DNA of 34,123 bases from CAZTAO01 sp964611645. GTDB taxonomy: Bacteria > Armatimonadota > UBA5829. Numbering within the stretch: the first letter of the stretch is position 1; every line of letters starts with the position of its first letter. This document shows positions 23,346-30,685 of the stretch, one piece after another. The translations under genes and the position numbers were made by a program. Below the pieces are notes generated by a model. It did not search any database. It saw nothing but the letters and a program-made list of their open reading frames with translations, and had not been told where the DNA came from. The stretch is from positions 1-34,123 of the forward strand of contig CAZTAO010000049.1 in assembly GCA_964611645.1 (NCBI GenBank), in the 5' to 3' direction.

Positions 23346-24188
23346 GTGATAGTAGACGTTCATTCTCATTTGAGCACCCTGGAGCAGTGGGGGGAGGCGG
23401 CTGTCAAGGCATTTGGGTCTACCACCAGCGGCAATTCCGGGGCTAACCTGCATGTGACCCCCGAGCGGCATCTGGCGGGGACTGCGCTCGCGGACAAGGT
23501 AATTGTCTTCGGCATCAACTCCATCGCCCTCAAAATGTGCACCCCAAACGACGCCATCGCCGATTACGCCAACGCCCACCCGGACCGGATAATCGGGTTT
23601 ATGTCTGTCGACCCCAACGACCCCGACGCGCTGGATGAGATCGACAGATGCGTGGCAATGGGGCTGAAGGGCATCAAGATGAGCCCGATTTACCAGATGT
23701 ATCACCCCTGCAGCGACAAAGCTAAGCGGATTCACGGGCGGGCCGAGCAGCTTGGGCTGCCGATAATCACCCACGCCGCAATGAACTCCATCCCACAGAC
23801 CCCGATGGAGTGGGCGAACCCGCTGATTTACGACGGAGTGGCGCGGGAGTTTCCGGACCTCAAGATCATCCTGGCGCACGTGGGTCTGCCGTGGTTCTAC
23901 GATGCAATGGTGGTGGTGCGCAAGCACGCCAACGTCTATGCGGACATCGTGGCCACAACCAAGTGGCCGTGGTGGGGCTACCAGGCAATCGCCGCGTTCT
24001 ACGAGTGCGGGCTAACCGGCAAGCTGATGTTCGGTTCGGACTTCCCGCTCATGGAACAGCAGGACACCCTGGACGGCCTGCGCAAGATAAACAAAGTGGT
24101 AGAAGGCACAGGCATGCCCCATATCCCCGCCGAAGTAATAGAAGGCATAATCCACAGGGATTCTCTGGCGTTGCTGGGGCTGGAGTAG
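23346..24188 (+). CDS. Amidohydrolase family protein (amidohydrolase_2 type)
   Basis: A 280-residue cytoplasmic metal-dependent TIM-barrel hydrolase of the COG2159/COG3618-like amidohydrolase group. Metal-ligand candidates are His6 and His8 (DVHSH), His143 (ITHAA), His178 (LAHVG) and Asp232 (GSDFP), the complete expected set. The GTG start at 23346 has GGAG 6 nt upstream and is required to include DVHSH. Relatives hydrolyse lactones (for example L-fuconolactone) or decarboxylate aromatic acids; a lactonase would fit the sugar context but this is inference. The gene is followed after 14 nt by a membrane-protein gene, suggesting co-transcription with it and with the second DUF4838 gene. Confidence 0.85.
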   Translation: MIVDVHSHLSTLEQWGEAAVKAFGSTTSGNSGANLHVTPERHLAGTALADKVIVFGINSIALKMCTPNDAIADYANAHPDRIIGFMSVDPNDPDALDEIDRCVAMGLKGIKMSPIYQMYHPCSDKAKRIHGRAEQLGLPIITHAAMNSIPQTPMEWANPLIYDGVAREFPDLKIILAHVGLPWFYDAMVVVRKHANVYADIVATTKWPWWGYQAIAAFYECGLTGKLMFGSDFPLMEQQDTLDGLRKINKVVEGTGMPHIPAEVIEGIIHRDSLALLGLE

Positions 24189-24202
24189 CTCGGAGGCGTC
24201 TC

Positions 24203-24997
24203 ATGCGACTCTTCTTCAAAGCATTGGGTAAGCCGTTTCCGATACTGGCTCTGCTGTTGGGGCTGGTGATTGGGCTGGCACTGCACAACTTGGTCGGTCT
24301 CGCTATCTTTGTGGTGTGCGCGGCGGCTGCGGGAATCTACGCTGCCGCGCTCTCCAAGACGCGGACAATGCTGGCCGAAGAGCAGTCAGACGTGGACTAC
24401 GAAGCCAACAAAGAAGCCAAATGGCAGCGGACCCGGCAGATCGAGGTGTTGGACGAGGAGTCGCGGGTCAAGATGAAGCGTATAGTCAAGCATTACGACT
24501 CCATCCGCGAAGAGGTGGAAGCCGCCGGAACCGAGACTGAAAGCCCGGAAATGGCCGACATAATGCTGCAGACCGGGATTCTGGTCGAGCGCGGTATGGC
24601 GCTGGCGAAGAAGCGGGTAGAGCTTCTGCGTTACCTCATCAAGACCGACCCCACCCAGGTACAAGCCGATATCGAGTCCCTGAAGAAAGACCTCGCGCAG
24701 GAGACCGACGGCGACAGCCTCACCCACATCAAGTCCTCAATCCAGGCGCGGGAAGAGGAGTTGGCTAACGTGACCGCCATCCAGAACACCTGCGAGCACA
24801 TCCTGCACCAGTTGGAGAGCACTGCGGCGTCGTTCGCTGGGCTGGAGTCGAGGTTTGTGAGGCTGCGAAGCGCGGACGTGGACAGCCGCCTCTCGGTTGC
24901 TACAGAGCTGCGAACTCAGATAGGCGGCCTGAGCGATGCGCTCACTACCGCCGAAACAAGCGTCTCCCAACTTCCACCGCAGACGGTGGCGGAGTGA
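24203..24997 (+). CDS. Small membrane protein with long coiled coil, unknown function
   Basis: A 264-residue protein I do not recognise. The ATG at 24203 has GGAGG 6 nt upstream. Two closely spaced hydrophobic segments (about residues 11-28 and 30-50) form a membrane hairpin. The rest is hydrophilic and heptad-like, rich in Glu, Lys, Arg, Ala and Leu (for example 'LLRYLIKTDPTQVQADIESLKKD'), consistent with an extended coiled coil on the cytoplasmic side. It contains no catalytic motif. The start lies 14 nt after the amidohydrolase stop and the stop 62 nt before the DUF4838 gene, so it is probably in the same operon. Scaffold or membrane-organising roles are possible but not supported beyond the architecture. 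Confidence 0.65.
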   Translation: MRLFFKALGKPFPILALLLGLVIGLALHNLVGLAIFVVCAAAAGIYAAALSKTRTMLAEEQSDVDYEANKEAKWQRTRQIEVLDEESRVKMKRIVKHYDSIREEVEAAGTETESPEMADIMLQTGILVERGMALAKKRVELLRYLIKTDPTQVQADIESLKKDLAQETDGDSLTHIKSSIQAREEELANVTAIQNTCEHILHQLESTAASFAGLESRFVRLRSADVDSRLSVATELRTQIGGLSDALTTAETSVSQLPPQTVAE

Positions 24998-25059
24998 AGC
25001 TCTGGGACACGCGGGCGAACATCCAGCGGTCCATCAGAAACGAACACCAGGAGGGCAAA

Positions 25060-27285
25060 ATGAGAACTCTAGTTGTATTGGCACTTGCAGTGATGATAGT
25101 AGCTGCGCTTGGTATGCAGTCAGCCTGCCAGGGCGCGCCGATGAAACTGGCTGAGAACGGCAAGGCGCAATGCGCGATAGTGGTCTCCAGCCGGGCCTCC
25201 GAGGCAGAGAAGTTCGCCGCGCAGGAGCTTTCATCATTCCTGGGGCAGATGACCGGAGCCAGGTTCAGCATCGTGATGGACTACCTGCCCATCTCCGGGC
25301 CGGAGATTGTGCTGGGCGATACCAACCGACTCAGCTTGAGTGAACTCCCGGCCAACCTGCGCCCCACAAAGTGGGAGGGATTCGCGATATATCGCAAAGG
25401 TGACTCGCTCTTTATCCTGGGCAAGATTCCGAGGGCAACTCTTTACGGCGTGTACGACCTGCTGGAGATGGAGCTGGGAGTAAGGTTCCTGGCCACTGAC
25501 GCCACCTACATCCCCAAACACTCGACCCTCGCCGTAGACTTCAGGAGCCGGGCCTATAACCCTCCTATGGAGTACCGCAGCATCTGGACGTATCCCGATG
25601 ATACCTGGTTGGTGCGCAACCGGTTCAACTCCAGAGGCGAGGTCTGGATTCCGATGGAGCAGGAACTTGGCGGAGTTAGATGGATCAACCCGTGGTTTGT
25701 GCACACATTCTCCTGGCTGGTGCCGCCCGCGGAGTTCTTCCCCACCCACCCCGAGTACTTCTCCCTCATCAACGGCAAACGCCAGAGCGGATACAGCCAA
25801 CTGTGCCTGTCGAACCCGGGAGTATTCGATGTGGTAATGCCACGCGTGCGGGCGATGGTCGAAGCAGCCACCAGGAAATACGCCCAGGCGAAGTACTCCA
25901 AGCTCCTTGTATCGGTATCGGAGAATGACAACGGCGAGTACTGCCAGTGCGACGCATGCAGGAAGATCAACGAGGAAGAGGGCAGCCCCACCGGCGGAAC
26001 CCTCATTCGGTTCGTCAACCGGATAGCCAGAGAGATCGGCAAGGACTATCCCAACGTCGAGATAGAAACGCTTGCCTACGGCATGATGCCCGCGCCTCCG
26101 AAGACCAAGCCGGAGCCTAACGTGGTTATCCGCTGGGCAAGATGGCTCCACAACGGCTTCCCCCTGGACAGCCAGACCCATCCGGGCAACTGGGGCCTGT
26201 TCAATGAGATCAAGGGCTGGCACAAGGTTACCGACAGGGTGTATCACTGGGGCTACTATACCAACTTCGGGAACTACCTCTGCCCATATCCTCAGATGAA
26301 CAGCCTCGACCACAACATCCGGGTTATGGTGGATAATGGTGTGGTGGGAATGTTCGCGCAGAATGCAGCCGAGACGGGGGCCGAGTTCGAGCAGCTTCGT
26401 GCGTATATGCTGGCGAAGTGTATCTGGAGACCGGAAACCGACTCCCGCGCAGCCATGACCGAGTTCTGCAACCTATACTACGGCAAAGCAGGGAAGAAAG
26501 TGCTGGAGTATGTCCACTATCTCAACGACGACTTCCGCGACAAAGGCTCGGCGGGTGAGTTCCCGGACTCATTTGTCGTGAAAGCCAACAAGCTGCTGGC
26601 CGAGGCGGAGCAGATCGCGAATACCCCGGAAACAAAGCACAGGGTGGCGATAGTCAGGCTTCCGATCTGGAAGATGATGATGGAGCGAGACTACGCCACG
26701 TCCGGCAAGGTCCAGGACCTGCCCGTTGCGTGGAAGTTCAAGTTCGACCCGTCGGACTCAGGCCTGAGGGATGAGTGGTACAAGCAGACTGACTTCTCCA
26801 CTTGGACATCGATGAGAACCGACTCCGCCTGGACCAACCAGGGAGAAGACCGCCACGGGGTTGGCTGGTACGCAGTGGACTTCGAGCTTGACGATCATAA
26901 GGACGCCCCCCTGGCGCTGTTCTTTGGGGCGGTGGACGGAATCTGTGACGTATACATGGACGGCGCCAAGATAGGCGAACAGAAGCTGGCGCCGGCGGCT
27001 ATGTGGAACAAACCATTCTATATTCCGCTGCCCAGAAGCACCTCTCTGGGGAACCACACCCTTGTGGTCCGGGTGCAGAAGGACGTGTTCGCCGCAGGTA
27101 TCTGGAGGCCAGTAGCCCTTGTAGACATAAGCAAACCCATATCATCCGAGGTCAGGGAAGCCGCGGAGAGGTTCCTGGCGGTAGGCCGAAGCGTTCCGCT
27201 AAAGCAACTGCACGAAGGCGGCGCAGACCTGGAGACCAGTTACTACCCGGTGGTGGAGGCGTTTCTGGCGTCGAGAAACAAGTAG
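25060..27285 (+). CDS. Exported DUF4838 protein with jelly-roll C-terminus
   Basis: A 741-residue exported protein. AGGAGGG lies 4 nt before the ATG at 25060, and a signal peptide covers residues about 1-26. Residues 28-165 form the GH20-N/alpha-glucuronidase-N-like domain ('RASEAEKFAAQELSSFLGQM', 'GVYDLLEMELGVRF'). DUF4838 follows with 'HPEYFSLINGKR' and ENDNGEYCQCDAC at 288-300, the same positions as in the paralogue at 12964-16116. The C-terminal part (about 560-690) looks like the sugar-binding jelly roll of GH2 enzymes ('VGWYAVDFELDD', 'NHTLVVRVQ'), where the paralogue instead carries CBMs. Function is presumed glycan hydrolysis; no activity can be stated. It converges with yhaM, 12 nt apart. 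Confidence 0.82.
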   Translation: MRTLVVLALAVMIVAALGMQSACQGAPMKLAENGKAQCAIVVSSRASEAEKFAAQELSSFLGQMTGARFSIVMDYLPISGPEIVLGDTNRLSLSELPANLRPTKWEGFAIYRKGDSLFILGKIPRATLYGVYDLLEMELGVRFLATDATYIPKHSTLAVDFRSRAYNPPMEYRSIWTYPDDTWLVRNRFNSRGEVWIPMEQELGGVRWINPWFVHTFSWLVPPAEFFPTHPEYFSLINGKRQSGYSQLCLSNPGVFDVVMPRVRAMVEAATRKYAQAKYSKLLVSVSENDNGEYCQCDACRKINEEEGSPTGGTLIRFVNRIAREIGKDYPNVEIETLAYGMMPAPPKTKPEPNVVIRWARWLHNGFPLDSQTHPGNWGLFNEIKGWHKVTDRVYHWGYYTNFGNYLCPYPQMNSLDHNIRVMVDNGVVGMFAQNAAETGAEFEQLRAYMLAKCIWRPETDSRAAMTEFCNLYYGKAGKKVLEYVHYLNDDFRDKGSAGEFPDSFVVKANKLLAEAEQIANTPETKHRVAIVRLPIWKMMMERDYATSGKVQDLPVAWKFKFDPSDSGLRDEWYKQTDFSTWTSMRTDSAWTNQGEDRHGVGWYAVDFELDDHKDAPLALFFGAVDGICDVYMDGAKIGEQKLAPAAMWNKPFYIPLPRSTSLGNHTLVVRVQKDVFAAGIWRPVALVDISKPISSEVREAAERFLAVGRSVPLKQLHEGGADLETSYYPVVEAFLASRNK

Positions 27286-27297
27286 CTGGAGCCGCGC

Positions 27298-28329
27298 TCA
27301 CTCCTCAAAGGGGTTGTACCCCTCGTCGGACATCAGGCGCAGGTCCTCGGAGTCCGGTTCGGAGCCGGGGTCCTGCGCGCATCCCTTGAAGACCGGTCGG
27401 TCGAGGCCCTTGACGAACCGAGTGAACCGCCCGGCTTCATTCCTGGACCTGGATTCGGCCACGGCGGTCTCGATCTGGAATATCTTGGCGTCCAGGTCGT
27501 CGGCCATGTGCAGGATCATCGCTTCCAGGGTCTTGGGGCGTTTGGGTGAACCGTATTCCTTCTCACCATGGTGGGCTATCACCATGTGCTCGAGCTGCAG
27601 GGCGGTCATCTCGTCGATCTCGGAAATTGAATCGGTCATTTCCTTGACCAGCATCGCGCCACGCACTATATGCCCCACGAAGTTGCCTATATCCGAGTAG
27701 CTGATGGATGCGCGCCAGTTGAACTCCTCGATCTTGCCGATGTCGTGCAGGGCCGCGCCGGTGAGCAGCAGCTCCTTGTTGACAGACTCATACCGCTGGG
27801 CCAGCGTCGCACAGGTCTTCATCACGTTCAGGGTGTGCTCCAACAGGCCACCGACGTAGGCGTGGTGCATGCTCTTGGCTGCCGGGGCTTGAGTGAAACC
27901 GGCAAAGCGCTCCTCATCGTCAAACACAGCGCACAGCAGTTTCACCAGGCCGGGGCTCTTCACCTGGGCGAGGACACTGCGGAACTCCGCGGCCATAGCC
28001 ACCAGATCGTGAGGCGAGCTTCGGACGAAGTCCGAAGGGTCGGTCTCCTTGCCGCCCCTCTGCAGCGTGGTGATCTCTATCTGTGGGTTTTCACGGTAGA
28101 GACTGACCTTGCCGACCACGTGGATGATATCATCCTCGGAGGCTTTCTCGATGTCGGCGTCGTTGGCATCCCACTTCACTGCATCGATCTGGCCGGTCTT
28201 GTCCACCAGGCGCAGCTTGAGGAACGGGGTCCCACGGTAGGTCTGCCCTACCGACTTAGACGCCACCACAAACAAATCATCCACCCGGTCATCAGTCTTG
28301 AGGTCCTTTACAAATTGTCGTTTAGACAT
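27298..28329 (-). CDS. yhaM: YhaM-like 3'-5' exoribonuclease (OB fold plus HD domain)
   Basis: A 343-residue cytoplasmic nuclease of the YhaM/CBF1 family, which degrades RNA and single-stranded DNA from the 3' end. Residues about 10-92 form a nucleic-acid-binding OB fold ('GTPFLKLRLVDKTGQIDAVKWD'). The HD domain follows with His165 (LLEHT), His195-Asp196 (ALHDIGK), a histidine pair in 'VIAHHGEKEYG' and Asp in 'HMADDLDAK', the full metal-binding set. The ATG at 28329 has GGAAGGA about 9 nt upstream. The gene starts 36 nt after mnmE stops and is likely the last gene of the minus-strand cluster. The C-terminal 40 residues are acidic and variable. Confidence 0.88.
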   Translation of the reverse strand: MSKRQFVKDLKTDDRVDDLFVVASKSVGQTYRGTPFLKLRLVDKTGQIDAVKWDANDADIEKASEDDIIHVVGKVSLYRENPQIEITTLQRGGKETDPSDFVRSSPHDLVAMAAEFRSVLAQVKSPGLVKLLCAVFDDEERFAGFTQAPAAKSMHHAYVGGLLEHTLNVMKTCATLAQRYESVNKELLLTGAALHDIGKIEEFNWRASISYSDIGNFVGHIVRGAMLVKEMTDSISEIDEMTALQLEHMVIAHHGEKEYGSPKRPKTLEAMILHMADDLDAKIFQIETAVAESRSRNEAGRFTRFVKGLDRPVFKGCAQDPGSEPDSEDLRLMSDEGYNPFEE

Positions 28330-28365
28330 GCTCTGAATCCTTCCGTGAGTTCAAACACCCAACGT

Positions 28366-29739
28366 CTATTTCCCAATACAGAACTTGCCAAAGATTGCGT
28401 CCAGCAGGTCTTCGGTGGCGGTCTCGCCTGTGATCAGGCCCAGTTCCCGCCTGGCTGCGGAGAGGTCTACCGATGCAAGGTCTATCGGTTGATTGCTTTG
28501 CAGTGTCTCGATGGCTCTGCGAAGACTATCGCCTGCATTCATCAAAGCCTGCTGGTGACGCGCGTTGGTGACCAGCGCCGACTCCTCCGCTCCCTCGCCT
28601 GCCGATGCCGCGATGGCGTCCTCAATATCATCCAGGCCGCTGCCCGTCAGAGCGCTCGCAAGAATCACCGGCGTATCCTGTCCGGCTTCGCGCTCCAGCC
28701 GATTCTTGATAGCCAACCCGGCATCCGGCTCGATCAGGTCTGCTTTGTTTATCACGATCACCTTGCGCCTGGCCGGGAAGTCGCCACCTTTGGCGGTGAC
28801 CGGCGCGGTTGCGTCGATCACCAGCAGCACCAGGTCGGACTTCTCGATGGAGGCCAAGGCCAGATCTACTCCCATCCGCTCGACCGGGTCGTTGGTGTGC
28901 CTTATACCCGCCGTGTCCACCGCCACAACCGGTATACCCCGAATCTGCAGGCTGTCCTCGATGAGGTCGCGGGTTGTGCCCGGCATGGGGCTGACAATCG
29001 CCCTGGCGTGGCGCAGGAGGGCATTGAGCAGGCTGGACTTGCCCACGTTCACCTCACCGGCGATAACTACGCGCAGACCCTCCCGGAGGATACGCCCTTT
29101 CTCGAACGACCCAACCATCGCCGCAATGTCTGAAACTGCCTCTGACAACCGTGCCAATAGCCAATCCCTGTCCGGCTCGTCAACGTCGTCGGGGAAGTCG
29201 ATTGAGGCCTCGATGGCGCTGCACACGTCCATCAGAATAGCAGAGATGTTTCGGACCTGTTCGCTGAGCTGACCTTCCAACTGCCGTTCGGCCACTCTGC
29301 GAGCGCCCTCAGCCCGAGCGAGAATAATATCGTTCACTGCTTCGGCCTGCGCGAGATCGAGCTTGCCGTTCAAGAAAGCGCGCCGGGTGAACTCGCCCGG
29401 TTCCGCCAGTCTTGCGCCCTGCCTCAGCACTGCCGCCAGAGCGGCCCGAAGCACGGCAACGCCGCCGTGGCAGGACAACTCGACCACGTCCTCGCCGGTG
29501 TAGCTGTGCGGCGACAGAAAGACGGTGGCAACTCCCTGGTCGATGATGGCTCCCGAATCGGGGGTAAGCAGGCGTCCGAACTTGGCAGTGTGGGATGGGG
29601 TGTCCGCGAGATTGCCGTGCGCGGGAGTGAACACACGTGAGGTGGTTTCTATGGCCGTTTCCCCGCTAATCCGAATGACTCCGATACCGCAGGAGCCAAC
29701 CGGGGTAGCAATGGCGGCAATGGTGTCGGAAGGGATCAT
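28366..29739 (-). CDS. mnmE: tRNA modification GTPase MnmE (TrmE)
   Basis: A 457-residue GTPase that, with MnmG, installs carboxymethylaminomethyl groups on U34 of certain tRNAs. The N-terminal formyl-folate-binding domain includes 'SCHGG' and 'EPGEFTRRAFLNGKLDLAQAEA'. The inserted G domain carries G1 GEVNVGKSS (228-236), 'GTTRD' (G2), 'DTAG' (G3) and 'NKAD' (G4). The protein ends in the hallmark CIGK, with the catalytic Cys. G1 reads GEVNVGKS where GxPNxGKS is usual. ATG 29739 is preferred over the in-frame ATG 12 codons upstream because homologues begin with 'DTIAAIATP'. It is separated from jag by repeats, so it may have its own promoter. mnmG is not in the window. Confidence 0.95.
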   Translation of the reverse strand: MIPSDTIAAIATPVGSCGIGVIRISGETAIETTSRVFTPAHGNLADTPSHTAKFGRLLTPDSGAIIDQGVATVFLSPHSYTGEDVVELSCHGGVAVLRAALAAVLRQGARLAEPGEFTRRAFLNGKLDLAQAEAVNDIILARAEGARRVAERQLEGQLSEQVRNISAILMDVCSAIEASIDFPDDVDEPDRDWLLARLSEAVSDIAAMVGSFEKGRILREGLRVVIAGEVNVGKSSLLNALLRHARAIVSPMPGTTRDLIEDSLQIRGIPVVAVDTAGIRHTNDPVERMGVDLALASIEKSDLVLLVIDATAPVTAKGGDFPARRKVIVINKADLIEPDAGLAIKNRLEREAGQDTPVILASALTGSGLDDIEDAIAASAGEGAEESALVTNARHQQALMNAGDSLRRAIETLQSNQPIDLASVDLSAARRELGLITGETATEDLLDAIFGKFCIGK

Positions 29740-29766
29740 TGTCCTAGAGCCTATCTGCAAGACACT

Positions 29767-29847
29767 GAAACCCACCCCACCCTCCCTTGTCAGGGAGGGA
29801 GCACGCGCGTTCTTCCCCCCTGATAAGGGGGCCAGGGGGTTTGTGTC
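29767..29847. repeat. Dispersed GC-rich hairpin repeat, copy 5
   Basis: Starts GAAACCCACCCCA and ends GGGGGTTTGTGTC, the same order and nearly the same sequence as 20795-20888. The internal hairpins are CCCTCCC...GGGAGGG and CCCCCT-GATA-AGGGGG. It lies 28 nt upstream of mnmE. Confidence 0.8.
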
Positions 29848-29854
29848 TTCTTAT

Positions 29855-29895
29855 GCTGCGGAAACTCTCGTCTGCACTGTGAGAGTTCCCGCAGC
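29855..29895. other. 15-bp imperfect hairpin between jag and mnmE
   Basis: Segment 29855-29869 pairs with 29881-29895 at 14 of 15 positions (single A-C mismatch), with an 11-nt loop. The bases following it on the plus strand are T-rich (TATTTCGTTCGTTT); on the minus strand, the coding strand here, there is no T-run. Could be a processing or stability element. Confidence 0.45.
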
Positions 29896-29937
29896 TATTT
29901 CGTTCGTTTGGTACGAGGGTGATAATCGTTACAGAGC

Positions 29938-29972
29938 GCCCTCACCCCAGCCCTCCCCCCCAGGGGAGGGGA
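29938..29972. repeat. Partial GC-rich hairpin repeat, copy 6
   Basis: Contains CCCTCACCCCAGCCCTCCCC and a CCCCTCCCC-type inverted arm, matching one end of the repeat family and lacking the AAACCC terminus. It ends immediately before the jag stop codon at 29975. Confidence 0.55.
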
Positions 29973-29974
29973 TA

Positions 29975-30655
29975 TCACAGTTTCGGTGAGATAACCACGT
30001 GGCGGAACTCGCCTTCGCCTTCGCTGTAGGTGTAGACATCCGGGTTGTCTGCCAGGGTCATGTGCACTATTCGGCGGTCGCGGGCCGGCTGAGGATCGAG
30101 GACTGCCTCCCTGCCGTGTTCCTTGACTGCGCTGGCATAATCCAGGGCCTTGCGCTCTATCATCTTCGCGTGGCGTTCGCGGTAGCCTTCGGCATCCACT
30201 ATGACGCGCTTCCTAGTCTGCGTGTTCTTGCCGACGGCCATAGCCACCAGGTACTGCAGAGCATCCAGGGTCTGGCCGCGCTTGCCTATCAGAATAGCGA
30301 CTTCCTTGCCAACCAGCTCAACCTTCACTTCTTCTTCGGTCACGCCTCGGAAGACCGGTTCTGCGTCGATATCCATGGCGCCGACTATCCTGGTCATGAT
30401 GTCCATGACAGCCTTTACCAGCTCGCCATCTTCCTCGGAACCCATCTGAGCCTCATCTGCCTGCTCAGGCTCTTCCTCAGACTCATCGCCCTGACCCCGA
30501 ACCCACGCCCTCACGTGACACTTGGCTCCGATGCCCAGGAAGCCTGCCTGGTCGATGACCTCGTGGCCAACTTGGCTCTCTTCAACTCCAAGCTCTTCCG
30601 CCGCCAGCTTCAGAGCCTCTTCCAATGTCTTTCCGGTAGTTTCACAGATGCGCAA
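29975..30655 (-). CDS. khpB: RNA-binding protein KhpB (Jag)
   Basis: A 226-residue cytoplasmic RNA-binding protein linked in other bacteria to cell division and envelope control. The Jag_N domain covers about residues 3-50 ('TGKTLEEALKLAAEELGV'). An acidic linker of mostly Glu/Asp/Gln runs over about 55-75. The KH domain shows GKRGQTLDALQYL, with the GxxG loop at 124-127. The C-terminal R3H domain includes 'RRIVHMTLADNP' (194-205). Start is a TTG at 30655 with GGAGG 10 nt upstream. It follows yidC by 30 nt, the usual order. Complete and typical apart from the TTG start. Confidence 0.95.
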   Translation of the reverse strand: MRICETTGKTLEEALKLAAEELGVEESQVGHEVIDQAGFLGIGAKCHVRAWVRGQGDESEEEPEQADEAQMGSEEDGELVKAVMDIMTRIVGAMDIDAEPVFRGVTEEEVKVELVGKEVAILIGKRGQTLDALQYLVAMAVGKNTQTRKRVIVDAEGYRERHAKMIERKALDYASAVKEHGREAVLDPQPARDRRIVHMTLADNPDVYTYSEGEGEFRHVVISPKL

Positions 30656-30685
30656 TCTAGGTGTGCCTCCGATATCAAACGGGAA

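Noticed and set aside
27670..29133. 487-codon plus-strand frame spanning yhaM and mnmE
   Set aside because: Crosses two well-supported minus-strand genes and their gap, and encodes no recognisable domain.
4644..29972. CRISPR array
   Set aside because: The repeated hairpin elements are kilobases apart, vary in length and lack regular spacers; no cas gene is present.
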